This document shows, piece by piece, positions 7,974 to 15,470 of a stretch of DNA of 50,334 nucleotides; position 1 is the first letter of the stretch, and every line of letters begins with the position of its first letter. The stretch comes from Desulfovibrionales bacterium (GTDB lineage: Bacteria; Desulfobacterota; Desulfovibrionia; Desulfovibrionales; Desulfovibrionaceae). Location: the NCBI GenBank assembly GCA_030156255.1, contig JASGMV010000027.1, positions 1 to 50,334 of the forward strand, written 5' to 3'. Under the pieces are notes generated by a model that had not been told where the DNA came from, made no database searches, and saw only the letters and a program-made list of their open reading frames with translations. The translations under genes and the position numbers were made by a program.

Positions 7974-7989
7974 AGCAACCCTGGCGCCA
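7974..7989 (-). promoter_or_regulatory. Sigma-54 (-24/-12) promoter of the flagellin gene
   Basis: The minus strand reads TGGCGCCAGGGTTGCT. The invariant GG and GC are at the correct spacing and the -12 element TTGCT is well conserved; the -24 element has one departure from TGGCAC. It sits 48 bp upstream of the ATG. Use of this promoter would require RpoN and an enhancer-binding activator such as a FlrC/NtrC-type protein, neither of which is in the window. Confidence 0.75.
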
Positions 7990-8004
7990 AATATGAAATA
8001 TCAA

Positions 8005-8526
8005 TATTATTCAATGTGTTATATCGTCTAGAGTTTTCCTAAAATCTTCATCGAAAAGGCGCGCCCGGCGCCCTTTGCCCAGTCGGGTCAGACTCCTGAC
8101 GGGGGTGTATTTCCTGATTCCGCCCCGTGCGGCGTGCTCGGCGCTTTTCGAACATGGAGGCGGCGTGAAGAGGACGCAGACGCTTGGCGGTCGTGCGGCC
8201 TGTGGGGGCACGAGAGGCGGGCGGCTCCTTTGCTTGCCTCCGTGTAGCGCCGGTCGCGCGAGGAAAGTCCTCCGGAAGAGCGATTGACGCCCGGAGGGCG
8301 CGCTGGAACCGTGGGAAGGCCTCCCGGTGCAGGGCGCACTGGGCTATGGGGTTCCTGTTTTGCTACGGTGTTATTTCAGGGCTAGGCTCTGGGGCGTGCT
8401 CGTGGCTCCTGCCGTGAAATGCTTGTAGACGATCTACGCTCGCCGTGAGCGGGCATTTCAAGCGTAGGATGCTGTAAGCGATGGGAGCGGGAATAAAGGA
8501 CCATGCGAGGCTCGCACCAGGTGAAC
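8005..8526. other. Gene-free stretch of about 520 bp upstream of flagellin
   Basis: No open reading frame here resembles a protein or has a convincing start. The left end carries the flagellin promoter region and an AT-rich stretch (7989-8030). The rest is GC-rich with many short inverted repeats, including a branched set at 8415-8460. A segment GAGGAAAGTCC (near 8260) recalls RNase P RNA, but the other conserved blocks of that RNA were not found. It may hold enhancer sites for the sigma-54 activator, a non-coding RNA or decayed sequence. Confidence 0.5.
8415..8460 (+). ncRNA. Possible branched RNA structure (three-way junction)
   Basis: TGAAATGC (8415-8422) pairs with GCATTTCA (8453-8460). 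Between them are two complete small hairpins, GTAGA/TCTAC (8425-8437) and CGCTC/GAGCG (8437-8451). The arrangement looks like a folded RNA, but it is short, no promoter or terminator was identified for it, and the strand is uncertain. Confidence 0.25.
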
Positions 8527-8559
8527 AAAAAAGCCCCCGGCCTTTGGGGCCGGAGGCTT
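8527..8559 (-). terminator. Intrinsic terminator of the fliK-flgD-flgE unit
   Basis: On the minus strand a stem AAGCCTCCGGCC/GGCCGGGGGCTT (one mismatch, five-base loop) is followed directly by a run of six T. It begins 27 bases after the flgE stop. Confidence 0.88.
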
Positions 8560-8586
8560 TGAGAGTCGAGGAGGACGCGAGATCAG

Positions 8587-10212
8587 TTAGCGGACCATGG
8601 AGATGACCGTGCTCAACAAGGTGTCTGCGGTGGTGATAACCTTGGAGTTGGCCTGGAAGCCTTTTTCCGTGGAGATGAGGTCCACGAATTCTTCGGAAAG
8701 GTCCACGTTGGATGTCTCCAGGTAGTTGCCGGAGATGGTGCCCGAACTTCCGGACCCCGGGGTGTTGGTGATGGCGGCGCCCGAGGACTTGGTCTCCGAA
8801 TAGAGGTTTCCTCCCGCTCGCTCCAGAGCCCAGTCGCTATTGAACGTGGCCAGGGCGATGACGTAGAGGTCGATCTCCTCGCCGTTCGAGTAGGTCCCCG
8901 TGAGCACGCCGTCCCGGTCGACGGATACGGAGGTCAGATAGCCGGAGGAGTATCCGTTTTGCGACATGGTGAGCGTGGAGGAGCTTGTCGAATAGCTGGT
9001 TGTGGCGGTTGCGTCGATGTCGATATTTGCGAAGGAGGGTAATCTGTTTATATTGCTGATATTATTTCCGACCAACGACGCGTTGGAGTAGGCGATCGAG
9101 GACCAGCCGCTGTTGCTGGCGCCTCCGGTGGGCGCCTTGTTGGTGAGGCCGAAGTCGATGCGTATATTGGTGGCGTTTTCGGAGCCTGTGGTGCTCGCGT
9201 TGGACTCACCCAGGTAGTTCGCCGTGCACAACACGTAGCCGTCATTGGAGAAGTCGGCGAGGGTCCAATTGGAGAGGTCCTTGGTGTTGTCGGAGGTCAG
9301 CGCGCTGCTGTCTCCCAGGGTATATGCACTCATGGAGGATACCTTTCCCGTGGCGTCAAAGGAAAGGGTTCCCATCATGAGCATGCCGGCGGCGGAGGTT
9401 TCGCTGATGTCCACGCCGTTGATGACCCGGCCGTCGTCGTCCGGGACGCAGGTGACGACGTATTCCCAAACCTGCCGCCCGCCGGTGTTGCTGGTGTCCA
9501 CTTTGTCGAAATAGACGGTCACTGTGTGCGCGGACCCGTTGGCGTCGTAGGTGGTCATGGTTTGGGAGTAGGCGTACGTCTCGCTGGCCAGGGGGGTGGT
9601 CTCCGTGCCGTCCCAGAGCGAAGCCAAAGAGAAGTAGGGATTGTCCTCGTCCGTGGCGTAGCTGACCTCATCGGAGTCCAACTGGGTGATCATTTTCATC
9701 AGGCTCGTGGCGCTGGGTTCGCATTGGTAGTTTTCGAGTTTGATGTCGGTGATGGAGCCGATGATCCTCACCTCGGAAGCGCTGGCGTTGCCGTTTTCCA
9801 CGGAGTTGTCCACGGCCCAGCCTTGGACAACGTAGCCGTTGGTGTCGACCAGGTCTCCGTTGTCGTTGAGACGGAAATTTCCGGCGCGGGTGTAGTAATT
9901 CTGCGTCGAGTTGGGCACCCGGACGACAAAGAAGCCGTCGCCTTCAATAGCCATGTCCGTGTTGTCGTCGGATTCCGCGAAGGATCCTTGGGCGAAATTG
10001 GAGTACAGGGAGCTGATGGAGGTGCCGCATCCCATCTGGGCCAACCCCGCCGACGTGGTGATGTGGTTGCTCACCAAGTCTTCGAAATTCATCGTGGAGC
10101 TTTTGAACCCCATCGTGCTGACGTTGGCGATGTTGTTACTGATGACACTCAACTTGTTCCCGTGGGCCGAGAGCCCCGAGATACCGGTGTACATTGCGGA
10201 TGAGAGACCCAT
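8587..10212 (-). CDS. flgE: Flagellar hook protein FlgE
   Basis: The 541-residue protein carries the rod/hook N-terminal motif (MYTGISGLSAHGNKLSVISNNIANVSTMGFK) and the FlgE core signature (IEGDGFFVV...YYTRAGNF). The C-terminal helix (SNVDLSEEFVDLISTEKGFQANSKVI) is also present. It polymerises into the flexible hook joining rod and filament. It is longer than the enteric protein (about 400 residues); the extra length is a serine/threonine-rich central region (about 160-430), the surface-exposed part that varies most in the family. It is the last gene of the fliK-flgD-flgE unit, with a strong ribosome binding site (AAGGAGG) and a terminator after it. Confidence 0.96.
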   Translation of the reverse strand: MGLSSAMYTGISGLSAHGNKLSVISNNIANVSTMGFKSSTMNFEDLVSNHITTSAGLAQMGCGTSISSLYSNFAQGSFAESDDNTDMAIEGDGFFVVRVPNSTQNYYTRAGNFRLNDNGDLVDTNGYVVQGWAVDNSVENGNASASEVRIIGSITDIKLENYQCEPSATSLMKMITQLDSDEVSYATDEDNPYFSLASLWDGTETTPLASETYAYSQTMTTYDANGSAHTVTVYFDKVDTSNTGGRQVWEYVVTCVPDDDGRVINGVDISETSAAGMLMMGTLSFDATGKVSSMSAYTLGDSSALTSDNTKDLSNWTLADFSNDGYVLCTANYLGESNASTTGSENATNIRIDFGLTNKAPTGGASNSGWSSIAYSNASLVGNNISNINRLPSFANIDIDATATTSYSTSSSTLTMSQNGYSSGYLTSVSVDRDGVLTGTYSNGEEIDLYVIALATFNSDWALERAGGNLYSETKSSGAAITNTPGSGSSGTISGNYLETSNVDLSEEFVDLISTEKGFQANSKVITTADTLLSTVISMVR

Positions 10213-10253
10213 GGTGACCTCCTTGCGTCCTCTTTCTTACTCTAAAACGATTC

Positions 10254-11024
10254 TTATTCGTCGCCAGAGCCGTCGTCGGAGCCATCGTCCGAACTGTCGT
10301 TAGAGCTGGTATCGTCCGATTCGTCGGACGAGTTGTTATCACTGGTGCTTGCCGGCGCGACGATCTGGTAGACATCGAGGAAGTCGATGCTCCGGCCGTC
10401 CTCGAGAACCAGGTAGTTGTCGCCGTCGTTGGTGATGACCCCGGAGACTTCGCCGCTGACTGCGGAAGTGACCAGAGCCGTGGAGCCGTCGGCGGTCACG
10501 GCGGCGATGTATATCTGATAGACGCCGTTGTCCGCTTCCACGCCGTCGTAGTCCAAACCGTCCCAGACGTATTGGTAGGAACCGGCGGACATGGCGCCGA
10601 GGTCGACGGTGTTCACGATATTGTTGTCCGAATCATAAATGTTGACGTAGACGTCTTGAACTGATTCGTCGAAAGAGTAGTACACGGTGCTGACGGAGTC
10701 GTCGTTTTTGCTGAGGCTGTACCCTTCGGCCATGACTTCCTGTCCGATAAAGCTGACCGCGTTCATCAGATCCTGGCGTTCGAGGGTGCTGTTGATGTCC
10801 CCAATGCCGTCGCTGATGTTGTTTAGTTGTTCAAGACTGGAGAATTCAGCCATTTGAGAGATAAACTCCGTGTCATCCATGGGGTTCAGCGGATCCTGAT
10901 TGGCGATCTGCACCAGCAACAGCTCCAGAAACTCGTCTTTACCCAAGGCGCTGGGATCGCTGTCGTCATCGCTGCCGCTGATGTTGTATTTGCTGTATTC
11001 GACCGGATCGAGGATAACGCTCAT
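10254..11024 (-). CDS. flgD: Flagellar hook capping / assembly protein FlgD
   Basis: The 256-residue protein has the FlgD N-terminal motif (ALGKDEFLELLLVQIANQDPLNPMDDTEFISQMAEFSSLEQL, residues about 26-67). A FlgD Ig/Tudor-like beta domain follows. FlgD caps the growing hook and drops off once FlgE polymerisation ends. The last 30 residues are almost only Asp, Ser, Glu, Asn and Gly, an acidic low-complexity tail not typical of the family. It lies 14 bases after fliK and 41 before flgE, so the three are one transcription unit. Confidence 0.93.
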   Translation of the reverse strand: MSVILDPVEYSKYNISGSDDDSDPSALGKDEFLELLLVQIANQDPLNPMDDTEFISQMAEFSSLEQLNNISDGIGDINSTLERQDLMNAVSFIGQEVMAEGYSLSKNDDSVSTVYYSFDESVQDVYVNIYDSDNNIVNTVDLGAMSAGSYQYVWDGLDYDGVEADNGVYQIYIAAVTADGSTALVTSAVSGEVSGVITNDGDNYLVLEDGRSIDFLDVYQIVAPASTSDNNSSDESDDTSSNDSSDDGSDDGSGDE

Positions 11025-11038
11025 GACTGGGGTCTCCC

Positions 11039-12895
11039 TTAAGCGATGATGCTGATGCCCGTTTGGGCAATACTTGCCTGCTCAACATCACTTTGCATAT
11101 CGCGGGCCACACTGGCGGCTTCTCCGCGGAGGAGCCGCATCCGGCCCATATGCTGAGCCCGTTCGTTTTGCTCCTGGGCGCCGTTGTGGTTGTCCTGGCT
11201 AAAATACTGTTGCATCAGCTGATCATCCGAGAGAAGGCCGGTCTGGACCTCCACCTTGGCGACCTTGAGGCCTTGCTGCTCCAAGGCGGTTTTGAGGGCG
11301 GCCATATTTTCCGTGAGCATCTTGGCCGTGTCGTGGTTTTCCGCACGGATGGATGCGTGCACTTCCTTGTTCTTGACCTGCAGGATGACGTTGAGCTGTC
11401 CCAGGTCCGCCGGGGAGAGCTGCAGCGTGAGCTGCTTGGCGCCGTTGTTCAAAGTTTTCAGCACGCCTTGCTGCACCTGCTCCAGGGCCTGGCGGGTCAA
11501 TGTCTCGCGCGCATTGTTGGCCGCTGTTCCGGAAGCGTTCTTCGCCGTGGACTCGAATTGGGAGGGCGTTTGAACGGACGTCTGGGCGGCGACTTTGTCC
11601 GCCTTGGCGTCGGCTCCCGAGTCGTGCTGGAAACGGGAGAAAAGATCCTCCAGGCCATCGCGCTCCTGGTTTGATCCGCCGGAATGGGCGGAGTCCTCCG
11701 AGGCGGAATTCGCGTTCTCCTGTCCGAGCGGCCCCTTCCCCACAAAGCTGTCGCGGGCTTGCTGCCCCAGGTCTCCGGTTTGGAGCGAATTCTTATTTTG
11801 AGTCTGGTCCTGTTGGGCCTGGGTCGCGGCCTGTTCTTGCTTCGGTTGGGCGATGGAGCCGTTTTGGCTGGCCGTGCGTTCAGCCTCCGCCTTGTCCGCA
11901 ATCTCCTTCCCTATCCCCATGGTCTGCTTGATGCTGTTCTTTTGGTTTTGTTCATCCACTTGCACGAAGCGCATGGACAGGGAAGCCTCGGAGGCGTCGT
12001 CCGCAGCGTTGCGCAGGGCGTCGCTCACCTTGGACATGAGTTCGGCGGTTTCCGCGGTAGTTTTTTGGCTTTTTTCCGTAAGCGCCTGCTTGAGCTGCGC
12101 CAGGGCGTCGCCCAATGCTTCGCCGCTCAAACCGTCGCCGTCTCCGAAAAGCTCCAGGAGTTTTTTCTGGTTTTCCTCGTCCAGGCCGCAGGCCTCGAGA
12201 AGGCTCTGGAATTCCGATCGGCTGACGGAGGCGTCGCTTTTTTCGGCCAGGGCCTGGAGCTGCTTGAGCACGTCGCCTACATCGCCCTTGGTGAGCTGAT
12301 GCAGCGTCGATTCGGTTTGCTTGGTGTTCAAGCCGAGCTTGTGCATCATGTGGGTCAGATGCTGGTTTTGCTCGAGGCTCAGATTGGTCGTTTGATTCGC
12401 GTCCAGTTTCACGGAAGCCAACTTGCGCATGAAGTCGCCCCAGGTGAGTCCTGAGTCGGAATTGACCATATCCTCGAATTCCTGGATGTCCTTGCCGGAG
12501 AATCCGTTGTTGGAGAGCGTGCCGCGCAGCTTATCGAGATCCTCTTTGGTCATTTTGAGCATTTGGGGCGCTTCGACGTCTTCCCCTCGTCCGCCGGTCA
12601 TGGCCATGCGCATGATTTCCGTCTTTTCAGCGTCCTCTTGTTTCTGAGAGCGCTTCCGGGCTTCTTCCGCGTCCTTCTTCAACTCTTCCAGCGTCGGAGC
12701 CGAGGACGCCGCCTGGCGGGACGATTCGCCTTGCTTGTAGCTTTGCAGAACGACGTCCTTGTCGCCGGCGCCCATGGCGTCGCTCAACATGTCGTGGAAC
12801 ATGCCCGTCTCGCTGGCGTAGTCCGGGAGGGTCGGCTGGTTCAGCACATCGGCGTTGCCGGCCTGGTAAAGATCGAAATTCGGAACTATCTGCAT
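11039..12895 (-). CDS. fliK: Flagellar hook-length control protein FliK
   Basis: The 618-residue, glutamine- and alanine-rich protein has a disordered N-terminal two-thirds and the conserved C-terminal FliK/Flg_hook domain at about 480-570 (QLTLQLSPADLGQLNVILQV, LTENMAALKTALEQQGL). FliK acts as a molecular ruler and switches the export apparatus from hook to filament substrates. It is larger than enteric FliK (about 400 residues). It is the first gene of the unit, with ribosome binding site AGGAGG and a sigma-54 promoter about 140 bp upstream. Confidence 0.9.
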   Translation of the reverse strand: MQIVPNFDLYQAGNADVLNQPTLPDYASETGMFHDMLSDAMGAGDKDVVLQSYKQGESSRQAASSAPTLEELKKDAEEARKRSQKQEDAEKTEIMRMAMTGGRGEDVEAPQMLKMTKEDLDKLRGTLSNNGFSGKDIQEFEDMVNSDSGLTWGDFMRKLASVKLDANQTTNLSLEQNQHLTHMMHKLGLNTKQTESTLHQLTKGDVGDVLKQLQALAEKSDASVSRSEFQSLLEACGLDEENQKKLLELFGDGDGLSGEALGDALAQLKQALTEKSQKTTAETAELMSKVSDALRNAADDASEASLSMRFVQVDEQNQKNSIKQTMGIGKEIADKAEAERTASQNGSIAQPKQEQAATQAQQDQTQNKNSLQTGDLGQQARDSFVGKGPLGQENANSASEDSAHSGGSNQERDGLEDLFSRFQHDSGADAKADKVAAQTSVQTPSQFESTAKNASGTAANNARETLTRQALEQVQQGVLKTLNNGAKQLTLQLSPADLGQLNVILQVKNKEVHASIRAENHDTAKMLTENMAALKTALEQQGLKVAKVEVQTGLLSDDQLMQQYFSQDNHNGAQEQNERAQHMGRMRLLRGEAASVARDMQSDVEQASIAQTGISIIA

Positions 12896-13033
12896 GCTGC
12901 CTCCTGACGGCCCGCAAGGACGATCATGAAGTTGCTCTTGAGAACTTTACTTGTGATATCAGCTTGTTGTTTCATCCGGTTCTTCTTGGACGAGGGAAGT
13001 TTTTTCCTTGTCCCGTTGTTTGACCGGAGATAG

Positions 13034-13049
13034 TGCGGGGATCGTGCCA
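13034..13049 (-). promoter_or_regulatory. Sigma-54 (-24/-12) promoter of fliK-flgD-flgE
   Basis: The minus strand reads TGGCACGATCCCCGCA. The -24 element TGGCACG is perfect and the -12 GC is at the exact required spacing, although the two bases before it are CC rather than TT. A start near 13022 would give a leader of about 125 bases. It matches the promoter type in front of flagellin, so both units are probably under the same activator. Confidence 0.65.
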
Positions 13050-13142
13050 GTTGCGAACGGATCGGGATTGGAGAAATGCGAGGGAGAAACTTTTTGGCGT
13101 AGATTGCCCCCCGCTCCCCTCTTCAAAAACTTTTATTATTTT

Positions 13143-13175
13143 GGGCAGTTCAACTTTTCCAAAGTTGAACTGCCC
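13143..13175. repeat. Perfect 15-bp inverted repeat with 3-base loop
   Basis: GGGCAGTTCAACTTT is followed by TCC and its exact reverse complement. It belongs to the repeat cluster between rsmI and fliK. Flanking AAAAACTTTTAT and AAAGTTTTGGGGGAAAGGG pieces resemble the right edge of the window (50300-50334). Confidence 0.75.
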
Positions 13176-13209
13176 CATAACAAAGTTTTGGGGGAAAGGG
13201 ATGGGGTCC

Positions 13210-13259
13210 GGGGGAAGGGGAAAACCCCTTGTTCTTAAAAGGGGTTTTCCCCTTCCCCC
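13210..13259. repeat. Gene-end inverted repeat, copy 2 (perfect 21-bp arms)
   Basis: Arms at 13210-13230 and 13239-13259 are exact reverse complements, with an 8-base loop; the core is GGGGGAAGGGGAAAACCCC. The right arm encodes the last residues of RsmI (EGENPF). It is the same family as the repeat at 88-130. It may serve as transcription end for the minus-strand translation operon; the T-runs are short. Confidence 0.75.
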
Positions 13260-14089
13260 GAGCGGTTCATCAATTCATAGAGTTCTTTTGCGCTCCAGCC
13301 CGACAATCTTTCCGCTGCGCGTTTGGCGGCTTCCTTGGGTTTGCCGCCGGCTTCGCGTTCTTCGCGCAGCACGCGGATCGCCGTGTCCTCGTCCGTGACG
13401 GCTTCGGCTTGCGCCGGGCCGATCACCACCGTGATCTCGCCGAGCAGGCCGAGGTCCCGGCCGGACAGCTCCGCCAGGCTCCCGAGAATGAACTCTTCGT
13501 GTTCTTTCGTCATCTCGCGGGCCAGGCACGCTTCCCGGTCTCCCAGGATCTCCAGCGCCGCCGACAGGGTTTCGGACACCCGGTCCTTGCGCTCGAACAG
13601 CACCAACGTGGCGCCCGTGTCTTTGTGGGTTGCAAAAAGCTTACGCAGCCTGCCTTGGCTGCGGGGAGGGAAGCCCAGGAAAGTGAACGGGTAGGGCGGC
13701 AGGCCGCAAGCGCTCAGGGCTGCGGTCACGGCCGAGGGGCCGGGAACGGGCTTGACCGAAACGCCGGCTTCACGGCAGGCGCGCACCAGCCGGTAGCCCG
13801 GATCGGAAAGCAACGGAGAGCCGGCGTCCGAGATGAGGGCCACGTCTTCGCCTCTGCCAAGAACTTCGAGGGCTTGCTTGATGCGCCCTTCCTCGTTGTG
13901 CTCGAACAGGCTGACCATGCGCTGGGCCTGCACTCCGACGGAGTGCAGCAACAGGCTGGCCCGGCGCGTGTCCTCGGCCAGGACGAGGCTTGCCTTCGCC
14001 AGCGCCTCCGCAGCCCGGGGGCTCAGATCACCAGGGTTGCCAATGGGAGTTGCCGCCACCCACAGCGCCGAAGTTGGTTTCGAGTTCAA
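13235..14089 (-). CDS. rsmI: 16S rRNA (cytidine-1402-2'-O)-methyltransferase RsmI
   Basis: The 284-residue protein is a tetrapyrrole-methylase-fold enzyme with RsmI motifs [17 protein letters not shown] (residues 10-26), LAEDTRR, LISDAGSPLLSDPGYRL and VPGPSAVTAALSACGLP. It 2'-O-methylates C1402 in the ribosomal P site. The start is a TTG at 14089 with GGAG seven bases upstream. It overlaps the end of yraN by 62 bases, which is long but keeps the conserved motif at the right distance from the start. It is the last gene of the ffh-to-rsmI operon. Confidence 0.94.
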   Translation of the reverse strand: MNSKPTSALWVAATPIGNPGDLSPRAAEALAKASLVLAEDTRRASLLLHSVGVQAQRMVSLFEHNEEGRIKQALEVLGRGEDVALISDAGSPLLSDPGYRLVRACREAGVSVKPVPGPSAVTAALSACGLPPYPFTFLGFPPRSQGRLRKLFATHKDTGATLVLFERKDRVSETLSAALEILGDREACLAREMTKEHEEFILGSLAELSGRDLGLLGEITVVIGPAQAEAVTDEDTAIRVLREEREAGGKPKEAAKRAAERLSGWSAKELYELMNRSGEGENPF

Positions 14090-14441
14090 AAGCGTTCTCC
14101 ACGTGTTCGCCCCGAAGTTTCCCGTTGGACTCGGTCACGGACACCAGATCGAAGCGACAGGGCCGCTCCCAAAGTTTTTTTTCGGAGAGAAAAAGGCTCG
14201 CGGCCCGGGCCAGACGCCGTTGCTTGGCCTTGTTCAGCCCCTGGTCCGGCCGGCCCATGGCGCCCGGTCCGCGGGTCTTCACTTCCACGAAAACAATCGC
14301 ATCGCCCGATTCGCAGATCAGGTCCAGCTCCAACTGCTTGGAGCGCCAGTTGCGGGCGAGAATCGTGTAGCCCTTCCCTCGCAGCATGGCGGCGGCGAAG
14401 TCTTCGCCCTGGCGGCCGAGGCTCAAATGCCGGGCAGGCAC
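14028..14441 (-). CDS. yraN: YraN / UPF0102 family endonuclease-fold protein
   Basis: About 137 residues with the family core [20 protein letters not shown], then [21 protein letters not shown] (the Glu-Asp-EVK restriction-endonuclease-like metal site) and [13 protein letters not shown]. Biochemical function is unsettled; the fold suggests a nuclease acting on Holliday-like or damaged DNA. The GTG at 14441 has AGGAG five to six bases upstream and gives the usual family length. An ATG at 14504 would add a long arginine-rich extension overlapping rnhB. It overlaps rnhB by 19 and rsmI by 62 bases. Confidence 0.88.
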   Translation of the reverse strand: MPARHLSLGRQGEDFAAAMLRGKGYTILARNWRSKQLELDLICESGDAIVFVEVKTRGPGAMGRPDQGLNKAKQRRLARAASLFLSEKKLWERPCRFDLVSVTESNGKLRGEHVENAFELETNFGAVGGGNSHWQPW

Positions 14442-15040
14442 GCCTGCTCCTGGCTTTCGCCCTCGGGCTTGACGCCGGCGAAGGTCAGCCGATGGATGGG
14501 GCACGGTCCGAGCCGGCGGATGGCTTCGCGGTGGGCCTTGGCGCCGTAGCCCTTGTGGGCGGCGAAGCCGTAGCCCGGATAACGCCGGTCGAGTTTGGCC
14601 ATCAACTTGTCGCGGAAGGTTTTCGCTAAGATGGAGGCCGCGGAAATGGCCGGAATCAGGGCGTCGCCCTTGATGACGGTTTCCTGAGGCAGGGATACGG
14701 GAATGGTCTGGTTGCCGTCGATGAGCACGAGCGCGGGCGCGGTTTTGAGACTCAAAACGGCGCGGGCCATGGCCCGCCGGGTGGCCTGGAGGATGTTGAT
14801 GTCGTCGATCTCACGGGGCCAGGACAGTCCCAGAGACCAACATAGGGCCTCCCGCCGAATGATCTCGGCGAGTTGCTCCCGCCGGCGGGCGCTGAGCTTC
14901 TTGGAGTCGTCCAGGCCCTGGATGGGCGCGGCGTTCGGCCTGAGGACCACTGCAGCCGCAGCCACGGGTCCGGCGAGGCATCCACGGCCGGCTTCGTCCA
15001 CTCCGGCCGAAAGGTCGCTATGGCCGTCGATCAGGAGCAT
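14423..15040 (-). CDS. rnhB: Ribonuclease HII
   Basis: The 205-residue protein has the RNase HII signature [14 protein letters not shown] with catalytic Asp15 and Glu16, LIDGNQ with the third acidic residue, and [15 protein letters not shown] with the fourth. It also has the C-terminal [11 protein letters not shown] motif. It removes ribonucleotides from DNA and RNA primers. It sits between rplS and yraN in the operon, a common bacterial order. Confidence 0.96.
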   Translation of the reverse strand: MLLIDGHSDLSAGVDEAGRGCLAGPVAAAAVVLRPNAAPIQGLDDSKKLSARRREQLAEIIRREALCWSLGLSWPREIDDINILQATRRAMARAVLSLKTAPALVLIDGNQTIPVSLPQETVIKGDALIPAISAASILAKTFRDKLMAKLDRRYPGYGFAAHKGYGAKAHREAIRRLGPCPIHRLTFAGVKPEGESQEQACLPGI

Positions 15041-15089
15041 GGCGGGGAAACGGGCGAGGAGGCCTGCGCCTCCTCGCCGCGGAAATCGC

Positions 15090-15437
15090 CTACTTCTGGT
15101 CCAAAGGCTTGATGCGGGCGGCCTTGCCCTTGAGGTTGCGCAGGTAGTACAGGCGGCTGCGGCGAACCTTGCCGCGGGTGACCACCTCGACGCGCTCGAT
15201 GTACGGGGAGTGCATGGGGAAGATGCGCTCGACGCCCACGCCGTCAGAAACCTTGCGCACGGTGAACGTGGCGTCCGTGGTTCCCCTGTGCAGGCGCAAA
15301 ACCACGCCCTGGAAAATCTGGATGCGCTCCTTCTCTCCTTCGAGGATGCGGAGGTAAACTTTGACCGTGTCGCCGGATTTCAACTGGGGCATGTCCAGAC
15401 GCAGATGTTCCTGCTCAATGTTCTGGATGGCGTTCAT
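15090..15437 (-). CDS. rplS: 50S ribosomal protein L19
   Basis: The 115-residue protein is a full-length L19 ([69 protein letters not shown]). It sits at the 30S-50S interface. Ribosome binding site AAGGAG precedes the ATG. It follows trmD by 33 bases, as in most bacteria. Confidence 0.98.
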   Translation of the reverse strand: MNAIQNIEQEHLRLDMPQLKSGDTVKVYLRILEGEKERIQIFQGVVLRLHRGTTDATFTVRKVSDGVGVERIFPMHSPYIERVEVVTRGKVRRSRLYYLRNLKGKAARIKPLDQK

Positions 15438-15470
15438 CTTTGCAGCTCCTTCCTACGTGAAGGGTTCGTC

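Larger units (their letters stand above)
12896..13234. other. Intergenic region with fliK promoter and repeat cluster
   Basis: This 339-bp gap contains no gene. The part near fliK holds its 5-prime leader and -24/-12 promoter. The part towards rsmI is a cluster of inverted repeats at 13143-13259 that probably ends transcription of the translation operon. Confidence 0.7.

Noticed and set aside
7927-8004. Upstream ATG extension of flagellin
   Set aside because: The added residues do not belong to the highly conserved flagellin N-terminus and the ribosome binding site is at 7926.
8011-8339. Short minus-strand frames upstream of flagellin
   Set aside because: Arginine/proline-rich translations, no ribosome binding site and no family resemblance.
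8184-8520. Possible RNase P RNA
   Set aside because: Only GAGGAAAGTCC matches; the other conserved blocks and the P4 pairing partner near the 3-prime end were not found.
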